A DNA stretch of 64,000 nt from Patiria miniata (lineage: Eukaryota > Echinodermata > Asteroidea > Valvatida > Asterinidae), in contig NW_024037074.1 in the NCBI RefSeq assembly GCF_015706575.1, forward strand, positions 19,333,334-19,397,333. Direction: 5' to 3'. Positions 26,101 to 38,100 of the stretch are shown one piece after another. The translations under genes were made by a program, and so were the position numbers. Numbering within the stretch: the stretch's first letter is position 1; each line of letters opens with the position of its first letter. The notes under the pieces were generated by a model. The model was not told the DNA's origin. It was given only the letters and a program-made list of their open reading frames with translations, and ran no database searches.

Positions 26101-29100
26101 TAGGAATCGACAATGGCTTTTTTGAGTGAGCTGACAAAATGAAAGGAGTATGGTTTGAACCAGCGACCTCTTGAACACCGCACAGGAGCTCTATCGAGTG
26201 AACTTCCTTGCCCTGCACGGGCTGCCTCCCAATTTGTTCAAATTAAGTTCAAATTTTGCCTGATATTTTGAGAGTTAGCAAAGAAAGTTGATGGCAATGG
26301 GGTTTAAAGCTGCAAGCTCCAGAATATTGTATGGGAGCTTCTTCTGACTGACTTGCCTTGCCAAAAATTGGCGGTGTGCCAATTTTGTTGAAATAAAGTT
26401 CAGTTTTGATTAATATTTTGAGAAGTACAAGAGTCCCTTCATATTTAGAAGAAGAAAAAAAAAGAATACTTCCTTCCTGCTTCGTTTTCCCAGACTAGCC
26501 AAAAAAACATTGACAGAAACTCTGAGAAACACCTTGAATTTTCCAAACCGGTACACAGGTACCAATCAGTGAACGTCCCCTTTTCAATGTGAGGTCTTCC
26601 CCTTAACTGGATTTGTCAGCCAGTTTCAAGGCCGTCTTGAGGAAGCCTCAGCAAAGGGTTCAAGGAAGATACACATGTATTAAAACCCAAATATGTAATT
26701 TTTCGCAGTGACATAGTGCGCAGTGCAAGACGAAGGAAAACAGTGACATAAGTGCGATGCGCGAGGCACGCAGCCATTTCTTATTTTGGGTAATAACAGG
26801 AAATTTTCAATTTTCCGTGCCCCGTTCTCCAGTGAGTGCCGTGCGGCTCTCAGGCGGTCGCAATACAATGAAAACAGGACTGAGTTCCAGGGGCACATGA
26901 AATGCACTTGCCAATTTTTTTTTTTTTTCTCCCACGTGTTCCCCTTCTGTTTTTGCTTCACCTGTGGAGGCAAAATCTCGAGGATTTCCTCCATGTCCTT
27001 CGGGGAAGCTCCATTTTCTTCATCGCATCACTCTGTGTGTTCCTTCCAATTTGTGAAAACTGATAATTAGGAAAAGTGAAATTTGGGTTATTTTTTTTCA
27101 CCAGTGGAATTGTAATGATTAACCCATTAGCACCTGTAATACATTGTATTACATTGTGGTTATTTACTGAAGAGTGAGTAATAGGCATGGCGGATTCAGG
27201 CTCTACAGTGACTAAAGGGTTAATGTATAAATCCAGCCTCATTATTTCAGACAACAAAAACAAAAAGCTCATAGTTGCAAGTCATCAAGTGGAATCCGGC
27301 GACCAGAATTAGAAGCTTTTACTGCGGTGGTGTCATGATCACGCGCATGCTGCAAACGTTCTTAAAGACGAGGGGCAGGCGCATTTTTGGTCAAAGGAGC
27401 CCGGAGTGCGTGTGTACTACCTGAGCGCGACTCAGGCAAGCCTGGTGCCGCCACTCAAAATGGCTGCCATCGGATTTGTCTACATACAAATCATTACGCA
27501 TTTAAGCATGGAGCATATCTGGTCAAGTTGTAAAACATCTGCGCTAGCCAGCAGACGGTTGTGGGTGCAAGTCCCACACGAGTAAGCTTTTGAATTTTCC
27601 TGTTTAATACAAAATTGGCTGTTGTTTTCACGTTATCCCAAACTTTCAGCAAATGGTTCTCTCCTGCACTGCATGTATATCTCTTGAAGTATGAATGGTT
27701 AAAACACTAATGACATGTACACTATTTTTAATGTGGGCCAAACAAGGTGCAAAAGATGCTTAAGTGTGATGCGATCAAGCTAAATGAGTCGTTTGTCGGG
27801 AAGTTTCATTTGGAGATTCAGGCCAAAATATATAGGGCCACTTTATCACATCACTTCATCACATCTCTTGGTGTTCCGACTTCCATAATTTTTGAACTAA
27901 AGATAGTATCAGCATGCGGTTTTCACAGCAGTAATGCTGAGATTGTGCTCTTCTCAAATCTGTAAAAATAAAAAAATTGACCAGGGTCGACAAACGACTC
28001 ATTTAGCTTGATCGGACTCATTTAGCTTGATCCCATCACAAATGTTTGGGTTGCCCATAGCTTGCCTGCCGGCATGACGTCACAACGTACAGCTTTAGAA
28101 ATTGTCTCTAAATGCAAAAACCATTAATTGTAACTTTACACAAAATGTTGTCCCATTGCAATTTTTAAAACTATGTGCATAAATTTCCAGAGAAAAAAGT
28201 TCAGTGTACAAAACATGACCTTATTTTCTTGATGCTGCGAGTGTTTATCGAGGAAGCAGAGGTAAAGCTCCAGAGGAAAAGCAATAGTGCGATTTCATGC
28301 CCGTGTCTAAGCAGCGCCGGAGTTACTCCGCCTCGCATCCAGTGAATCATCGCAGATCCACGCGGCATCACCTGTTGCAAACGGATCAGTCCGGGTAACG
28401 GTCTACCCCGATAGCGTTTGTTGACAGTGCACATGGTGCTCGGCAATAAAACTGCGATCTCTTAATTGGAATGTCATTGCGTCGTTTCTGTCTTTTCCTA
28501 CTTGTTTTTTTTTTTTCAATTTGGCTCAGTCATGTTGCGTGTGGGGGGAGTCTTGTCAGTCGCAAACAAATTACACAGAAACGAGGCCAAACACTTTCTG
28601 GAAATGGAAGATCTTATGTGAGGATTTGGAAAGTCCAATGTGGCGATTTGTTGATTTGCGTTGTCACACTTGGGAGTCCTGATCATTGCTGAGTTGTTCC
28701 AAAATTAGATCAAACGGATGCTTACATTTAGGGTGTTGTTGCACTATCTTTTCGAGGGGTACATTCATGTCCAGAGAAGTGGAGTCATACTTGTAGACGC
28801 TAGTTTTTATCTTGTAGATTTTGGGAATTTGGAAGCAGGATGTATGGCTTGTATACTTGTTTGCATCTGTGAACAAAATCTGAGAGAGTGTTACATCAGT
28901 AGAATACTTCTTTGTAGTTTGTGAAGAACGAAATGGTAACCCCGTAAAGATTTTGAATCACAACAGATTGTAAACATTTATCAACTATTTTTTTTTTCAT
29001 TTTGTCAAGTCATGTTATATAATCTGAAACCAAACTTTTCCCTCAATTGCAAAACTTTACTGCAAGGAGACACTCTCCTCATATATTTGTCTTTTTAAGC

Positions 29101-32100
29101 AATTTTTTAATACAATTGTCTGTCAAAGGTTCACATGTAATTATTATATTTGATAGTCTTAATAGTTACCTTTCAGAGTCTGATTTTGTTAAGTATGACG
29201 TAGCTTGTGAGGTCATCATGACCTCTTCATTCAGCGTTGTGGCTAAATCCCTCTGCTCACGTGACCACCTTTGGAGCGGTCACGTGAGAGCAGATTGATC
29301 GTCATAGATCTCCGGCAGATCAGGGAGGCCATAGAGATCAATACCCGCGGGGTATGACCTGCCCGCCATCTATGAGGATCTGCTCTCATGTGACCGGTCA
29401 CATGAGTGGAGGGGTTTAGCCACAACGCTGAATGAAGAGGTCATGACAACCTCGCAAGCTTAACAAAATCAGACTCTGAAAGGTAACTATTATTTCTATA
29501 TCAATATGACAGAGTCCAATATCAGTATCCATGCTGCTACATTTGATAGTGGTTTTATAAAAACAGAAAATATACACGAAACAAAACAATGAGAGCTTTC
29601 TTTCCCTTGTCATTTTGCAGAGCCAAACTTCATTTCTTCATATGAGATTGGGCCGTGGGTCTACTTTTTCTTCCGAGAGAGGGCCGTGGAATTTTCAAAT
29701 TGTGGCAAGGTGAGTTTTCTTATATTTACAAACTGGCATTCAGCGAGGCTGGCTTGCGTATGTAACCCTGAAATCAGGCGAAAATGCTCGGGGCGTTTTG
29801 ACAGAAGACTTCTCCCCTAACATGTACATGTATTGAAGTTGTGACAGTTTCCCTTAAATGGTAACGGCTGTCTCTAAGTAGGTTTTCCTCCAATACTTCC
29901 TAGTGTTATTTCCCAGAAGATACACGAGTATGTGACTCGTTCACCTGTTGCTGTTTGTTTACTATGAGGTGCCGCTAGTACTGATTATGCAAAGTACATG
30001 TTCTTCATTTTTTGTGTTTTTGGGGTTGTACCATTCTTAATCATCAGTTATGTGTTAACCTATTGCATCCATTTTTGAGGGTTTCAGTAACAAGTTTTAA
30101 GGGAATATACAACATTTGCAAACATCAAAAAACAAAACTACCAAATTATCATGAAATACCTTACTGGACTGTTGGTGAATGACTGTCTTAAGCATCCTGT
30201 AAAATCATGGCAACTGGTGTGCTGTCATTTTCAAGAAAAATTGTATTTTCATATCAATTTCAAACGCTGGTCGGCCGACCAGCGTTGGAAAAAAAGGTTG
30301 TTTTTTTTTAATTCTGCTCCAATTTACCATATTTAGTTAGTCTGCATTTTGTTTGCAATGAATTACACACCTATGAATAGGTAAAATCAAGCTAGACTGG
30401 TTCCCTGACCTTACAATTCCTCGACGTCTATAAATTGCTCCGTTTCATCTTAAGTGACATCAGGGAACCAGACTACAGGAAAGTGATTGCTTTCTTGGTT
30501 TTTCCAGCATCTACGAAGACATAACTTCAAACAAGTCAATGTAACAATATTTGCTATAAAATAGTAAACCCCGAAATCCATCTTTTTCTGAAAATTACAG
30601 CGAAAGCAAATAATGCTGTATATTCTCTTTAAGTTTATTTGTATTTATTTATTGATGCATTTTTAAAACTTTGTTGTTTATCTTTTTATTTTTAATTGTT
30701 ATTTTTGTAATAGATTTTATAATTTTTTTTTTTTGGGGGGGGGGAGAAATAATTCCATATTACAATAATTGTCACCCACTAGATATATACACGTCATCAG
30801 TCTTCATTTCTAAAACCGTGTACAGAATACTGTTTCTCTTCAATAAAATTACGTGTATTTCCCCAGGATTTCAAAATGTGACAGGGGTACACCAGTTGAT
30901 TGATTACCCCACCCTCCCGTGGGGGAGGGTGAAGAAGGGAGGGGGGGGGGCAAATAAAACATTCTACAAAGAACTTCAAGAAACATTCTTGTAGGGACGG
31001 CAGGATTCTTCTGTTTTTTTACCGTGGGGTTCTGTTATCAGTTTCCTTTCCCTCGGGGAATCCAGTGAAATACGATACTTCAAGCTGAGAATTGGGGGGG
31101 GGGGGGGTCGTCTTCTGGGAGGAATCAAGGGGTAAACTTGTTTTTTGAGTCCGTCCGTCGTCGGAGAATTGATGCCTGGGCTGTTTAGCAGAAGAAAATG
31201 ATTTAAAGTGACTTTCACTCTGACATTAAGGCATCCTAGAAAGACATTTGTTTCTTCTGTTTTAGATTGTAAAACCGTCAGAATGGATCAAAGAAGTATC
31301 AAATTTCAAAAAAGAAAAAAATCCATCTCAAAATGCCAAGTTTCGGAGGGCAAGTTCCTCTCGGAGCTTCCTTTAAAGGAGTCTTCAGATTATAATCCCA
31401 TTTATCATCATTTCCTGGGGGTAGGAAGTGCAAATTTGGCGGCCCCTGTACCCTTGGATAATTAATTATTGCACTAATCATCTTGGATCGTATCTTTGAG
31501 ATTTTGGAGACCCCATGTCCAATCCTCTGATACTACCCCTCCCTCATATAGCCCCCCTTTCCATGTTTGTCAAACATACAGCTGTCATGGCCATGTAACA
31601 TGTGTGTAGCATTGACCCTCTTTCCTATAAACATCCTATGTAATGATTTCCTTCGCCAACTTTTACCTCCTCAGAGAACTAAACTTTTATTTCCCTCATT
31701 TTTTTATCTCGTTAACCGCTGGTAAGCCCTCGACATGAAGGATTGTGCAAATTGGAAACCCACTCCTTATTTTTCAAAGAGTGACAACAACTTTTGAGAG
31801 AGAAATTTATCCAGTTCCATAGTGTGAACTCAAGTACTGTCTTCCAACTTTTAGTGGATGATATAGAGCAAACTTGTAATCCTTGGCAAAAAAGATAGAA
31901 GATGATCTGCTTAGGGTAGACTTGTTTAACAAGTTCTCCTGGAGAACCAGCTAGAAAAGATAAATTGGGAATAACAACGCTGCAGTGTAGTAATCGAGTC
32001 ACCAATGTCGAGTCTGAGTCCTGAGTCACAAGCCTAGAGTCCGAGTCTCAAGTCACAAGCCTCAAGTCCGAGTCTCGAGTCACAAGCCTCAAGTCCGAGT

Positions 32101-35100
32101 CCGAATCACGACATCACTTCCCATCCCTACATTATGTTTTTTTCTTTTGATAAAAATGCTTGACTTGAGTCATGAGTCACCAAGCTCGAGTCCAAGTCAT
32201 CATGGCCGAGTCCGAGTCATTTTCCAATGTGACTCGAGTCCAAGTCACAAAAATTGTGACTCGTATCCAACTCGAGTCCGAGTCCTGGACTTGGGTCCCA
32301 CAACACTGCAACGCTGTAGATTTAAAAGTCAGTATGACCTGAAGTTCTTGAAAACTTCTGCATAATAGCCCTTTGATTTAAGAAACATGACGTGGCTAAG
32401 CTAAAGGTTAGAGCAAAACTGTTTGATTTTAAACAACGTCAAAGAGAGCCACATAACATGCCTGAATGGTAACACATAACATTCTTTTTGTGGTCTGACG
32501 GGGATGTTATCATAACTCACTCCCACTCTTGATGGTTTCGATTGTCAGTCCAGGATGGATTCCAAATTGGTCCCATCCTCGTTCTCTGTCTGTGAAACTC
32601 GCTCGGGCCGGGCTCTCGGCCAGTGGCTTGGACAGTCTAGTCAAACTTTTGGAGACTTTTGAGTTCACGAGAATTTGGTGAATTTTGACACTTGCTGAGG
32701 GAGGTAGGGGGAAGAAGGCATTGCAAATTAACCGAAGCAATTCTCGTTTTCCCAAGGGAGGGTGGGATTATTGGATACGTGAGGTGGAGTGGTTCTGAGG
32801 AGCAACCGTCTCAGCACAGGGTTTGACAACTTGTTAAGAGGGAAGGCTCCCTGATCCTAGTTTATCATGGTATTAGGGGGCAGGGCATTGTGAAGTACAT
32901 GTATATGGCCCAGCCCTGATTGATGCAGACTACAGACAACATCATGTAAATTGCCTGGTTAGACAAGCTGTCGTGCTAGATCAGACCCTTGCACCAAAAA
33001 TGCCGCTTTTTTTAAACAAAAAATGAGCTTTAACCCTAAAGGAGAGTTGGAGGGATATGTGTTCCTCCCCCCCCCCATCCCCCAGTTTATGTTTCCCAAT
33101 ATCTCTTCCATTTGTTTTCTGATGTTTTGCACATGTTTTAGCATTTATTTTTATGAAACCTAGACTTTGACGCATTGTCCTTGCAGAATGTCAGACTAAT
33201 ACCTAGGCTCTTCAACGGTTTCAGTTTAATCTTCAAAGGTTTCAGTTTAATAAAACTGCTCTGTTGAGTCATGGACTCAGTGTTCTGTTCCTCCACGGTT
33301 GAGTTTATGGTATGGTGATCAGTAGAACAACTGTGCAGCATGCAGCGCATGCCACCAAAGTACAAAGACTCCTTTACAGTTTCACTGAATCATAGGTACA
33401 AAATACAATGTTACTTTGCATTCGGGGAATGATGGTGCAGTTTTTTGGCCAACAGGAAAAGGATTAGGGCCCGTAGCACATTGCTGAGCAAGATGTACTC
33501 ATCATTACCTCCCCAAGGACAACATGGAGGCGCAACTCCCCCCCCCCCTCACCTTCTCCCCTGTTCCATTTCATGAGAAATGTTTGGCTATGGGCTGTCA
33601 GCCTGCATACAACTTGTCACTTGAAATTTTAAGCAAACTTGCGGTTTGAGGGATTGTACCTGTCATGAGTGTGATTCTCGTGATCCAAAAACCACTGTAC
33701 TCTCTGGAATAGTTTCCCTCAAATCTTAAATGAACAAAAGACACCAACTTAATTGTGCCTATCTCAAACTATTTCCACTGTGCCCCTTCAAAACATACTA
33801 TGCACCCTCAGAAGTTTTTTTTCTTTTCCTTTTTTAGGATGACTAAATCCCTTCTTTCCCTACCCTGCCAAGTGTAATGTTGCAACTGGTATTTGGGGGT
33901 CCTTTTGCCAACAAAAGTTCCACTGCCCATTTTTTTTTTTTTTTTTTTAAGATGATGGCTCGATAACCATTGAAATCAAAGTGCATGAAGTTTAGATATA
34001 AAGCCACGAAATCCCGCCGCCTCCCGTGACTGGACTGAGAAATTCCTGCAAGATCCTCCCAATCGTCGAGGTGCGAAACTGGCTTGTCAAGTTGAAGAGT
34101 TTGTAACGAATCATTTGCTTGATCAAAGTTTCTTTGTGAATTTGTTATCCAGTGGCAAGATTCAGCATTGCTTTCCCCTCTACTATATGATGTACAGTTT
34201 GCTGTTTGGATGAACAATGAAACAATCTTGATTATGGGATGAACTACCGGCCTGCATTAAAGATACAATTATCCATAGTTTATCCTCCTTTACAATATCC
34301 ATAGTTTATCCTCCTTTACAAATTCTCTCAGAAATCATTTATTAGTCCCTGGCCAGGAGGTCCCCTTGACCAAAACAGTTTAAATTTCTAGTTGCCTTGC
34401 CCATTCAAATACCTTGCTGCTTGTTTTTTTTTCTCAATTTTATAGTGCCTTTTGCATTATAATTCACTCGAATCTCTCTTACCGAATCTGTATTTTTTAA
34501 TGCCCATTTGTGCTTTTAAAGTTTTAACTGCTTGTATAGTTCTATATTCTTATACTGTAAGCCATGTTTTAATAATGTCCATTTGTAATGTCCTTTTGTA
34601 TTGTCTCTTCTTAAATTGTGGCATCAGGAGATTAACTCGATAGTAATTTAGTTTACTTTTTTAAAATCCATCAGGGGTGCTACTTTTTTTTCTTCTCTTT
34701 TTCTTGTTCTCTCTCCTAACTGTATGTGCCTGTTTTTTATTGTCTGTACTTGAATTTTTACCTGTGAAATTAATAAATGAAATGAAATGAAATGAAATGA
34801 AAGAAAAAAACCCACTGTCTATGCACTGCTGTAAAACACTTTTGAAGAATCGTGGTCTAATTTCATTGATCGGCCTAGGGATAAGCTTAAATGTTACTTC
34901 AAGTTCTAAGTTATGTTTAATAACGAAATAGAATGAATGGGTAGGCATACTTGGCTGAGAACTAGTACTAGTCACAAGAACTGTGCTGCCCATTGCACTG
35001 CCACTGATAATTAATATGTCTTTGTGCTCAGACCGGAACCCCTCATAAATTTACCGTTTAATATTGGCTGCTAAAACAGATATTTCTCAGCAGTATTTTC

Positions 35101-38100
35101 ATCTGCCCAGCACAATCGGCAGTGATGTAATGCAACTTTAGACTTATTTGGCTTTGGGGTCGGCTTAGCATGAAAGTAGACCCAGGAGATTGGGAAACAG
35201 TGAGAGATTTCTTTGTGGCGATTGAAAGGAACAAACCAAAAAACATAGGAACCAATTACAGAATAATTCTAGTGTCTGTCAACGGGTTGAACATGGAGTG
35301 ACCTCAACTGCACTTGTAGGTCTGAATGGAACTCAACCTGTTGGAATCAATATTTCTCTGATATTATAGAAAAAAAAGACAGGAATAACAGTCAACATCC
35401 GGAAAGTCTGGTGAGCCTGTTGAGGCAGAAGCAACGCTCTGTCAGAAAAGGTCAAGCGATATCTTGGACAGAGAGCAGGTGTACAAATATGAATTCAGGT
35501 GTAACTTTTGACTTTTTTCAACAAGGTTGCAAAAGTTTGCTCAGAGAAGTACAGGAGAAGTTAAGGGCGGCATTTTTTCCCCTTCCCAGCAAGTGGGAGA
35601 TTCTCTACCCAGACTTACTAGCAGAGAACAGCTGGACAACATTGAGTCAGTAAATCTGACCACTTCGATCAGAATTTTGAGTTGTTTCCAGCCAGGTGCA
35701 GCTTCTGGATTTCTTCCGGATTTCCTCAAAAACGTTTCTGGTCAGTTTCAAGTTTCCACCCCAGCTGACCATATCTTTGGACTGGTTGTAAATTTTCCCA
35801 AAGAGAGAGGGAAAGTTGTTTCGCAGACAGGAAACAAACAGTACCTCCAGCAACTCGGCAGGTCCTCCCCGTAGTTTTGAAAATCTAAATGAAAATAGTC
35901 CTGCGATGCCAGAATTTGCTTTACCGGAGGATAACAAGGAAACTGAAGCGGAACTGTTGACTTTCCAGAGTTTTTTTCGTGTGGTTTTATCAAGACGTTT
36001 GTAATTTTTTTTTGCAAGGTCTGCATAAAAAGAGGATAAAGTTGTCAAGGCTTGACAGGGACAGCTATTGACACATTGCTAACAGTTGTTCAAACAAGCG
36101 GGCAGGAAATGGGAGGTGTTGAAAAAAATTGAAGACCCACGTCCCCCCCCCCCCCAAAAAAAAAAATCGGAGAGAAAAAAAAAGAAGTGTATCCCAGACA
36201 TTTTCTGTTTCATCCACATTGGTGATAGCTTTTATTCGTCGTAGTGTCAGACTTTTACAAAAATACGGGAAGGAGGGGTGGGTTTGAAAAACAGGTTGCT
36301 GGTATCCTGTCAGCGGTTCCTGCATCAGATGATGGATTGTCTTTTGGGGATCGAGGTTTTTAAAAGTAGGCAGCTGACCAGACTGTCTGAGCAGAAGACG
36401 GATCATTGGCTAATCAGCTGAAAGGATCTCCCACTTTCCCCAGCAGGTGACAAACAGGGTGCAATCAAATGTTTCCATCATGTATCTCCGGTGGACAGAT
36501 GGGTCTTTTGACCACCTGTGGCGGTGGGGCAGATCGCAGTTTATCACTTTTGATGTTACACTTTGAATACAATATCTGGACCAAGGGCGTAAATCGCTTC
36601 CCAAAAGTGGGGGGGGGGGGGGGGGACGGGACATACCTTGATCAGAAGTAATGCGAGGGCAAAGTGCAAAGCCCTAAGGCGTCAGGTTCAGGGCCCACAT
36701 AAGGGCCCCGAAAAATGTTAGATTCTAGACGCTCTGTGGTGCAATCTGAGGCAGTTTCCGACCACTTTAACCATTTTTTTTAAACAAAAGATCATCATTT
36801 AAACACCATTTTCAAGTTTGGAGTTATGAATCAGCTATTCTGAGCTATAGAATCATATGTAGGCTACAATTTTTATTCAGGGACGAAAAAAGTGGGGGGG
36901 GGGAGGGTGATAGATATGATATTTGACCAGTAGTTATAATGCAGTGCCTGAAAGTGTAATTGGACAAATTGATAATTGAAGAGAAACACGGTATTTTGTT
37001 ACAAAATCAAACTTACTTGTTTTGTTGACTTCTTCGAGCAACATCGTTGCCCTTCGTCAGAAGTGTCTTAGAAATTAAAGTCATTTCCAGTATGGAATTA
37101 ATTTTTTTACTGATACTATTCGTTATTGAAAAGAAATTGCCACTATTAAATTAGAACAAAATTAACCATCTTGTAAAAGAAACGTGTGATGTCAGAAAAG
37201 AAATTTGAAATGTGAAAAATATAAAACCTATCCACTGTGTCCCTTCTGGGCTACCTTACAAGGTATTTTTTCCCCATGTCTGTCTTTGAAGACCAGAATC
37301 TTACTGACTGACTTATGGGTGTTACATGACACAGGCTTGTAGCTTGGAAGCTGTAGCAAAGCTTTGGGAAATTTCTCTGGGGAAAACTGGAATTTTAAGA
37401 ATACAGCAAAAAATCTGAATACAGCAAAAAATGTACTTATTTCCCCATATGTGCAGTAAAATTGGGGCATGCATACATGTACTTGTACATGTACGTATCT
37501 GGGAGCTCAGCACATAGCACAACTTACATGTTCACAGAAAATTTGGCTGTTCAGGTTTTCAAATAGAGCTAACAACTTAAGAAAGCCTCCATAGTCCGTA
37601 CAGGATTCTTGAGAATTTTTCTACCTTGAGCTCCCTTAAATAGAAAAAAAATCGGCCAAGCGGGCGAAACCGTTTTAATTGAGTCCTAGGGTCAGACTGC
37701 TAGACTTTGGGAAACGCTTCGGGAGGGTGCGGGGAGAAAATATGAAAACATCCCACTCATAACAGGTGTCAAAACAGTGTTTTGAAAGTATAACTTTTTT
37801 TTTTGCCGAGGAGAGATTTTGAGCTAGGGATCGTCGGGGTCATTTGTTTTGTATCGCAAGGAGTGGGTGTTGCCGGGTTCTTTACTCCCCTGCGGGTTTT
37901 CGCAGCGATACAGGAGACTGAGACGTATCGGTCTCCTACAGGATCAGTTCCCAACACGCCAACAGCTCAAAATCTCATATTTTACCCAATTAGTTAATAG
38001 TTTATTTACTGTGTATAGTATATTAACTCCGAGGTGTCAGTTTATTCAATTATTGGTGACCCAGGGGCGGAAATTTAAACCGCATTTTGTTATAAACTCG

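Larger units (their letters stand above)
23137..29620 (+). other. Intron (6.5 kb, phase 1), rich in mobile elements
   Basis: It contains a hAT MITE with a perfect 8-bp duplication (24016-24352), a 162-bp tandem duplication (24426-24746), a long G tract (25069-25095), several tRNA-derived SINE heads (25690-25750, 26130-26440, 27520-27590), an inverted-repeat element (27764-28041) and a 329-bp foldback (29162-29490). No exon was recognised. Confidence 0.9.
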
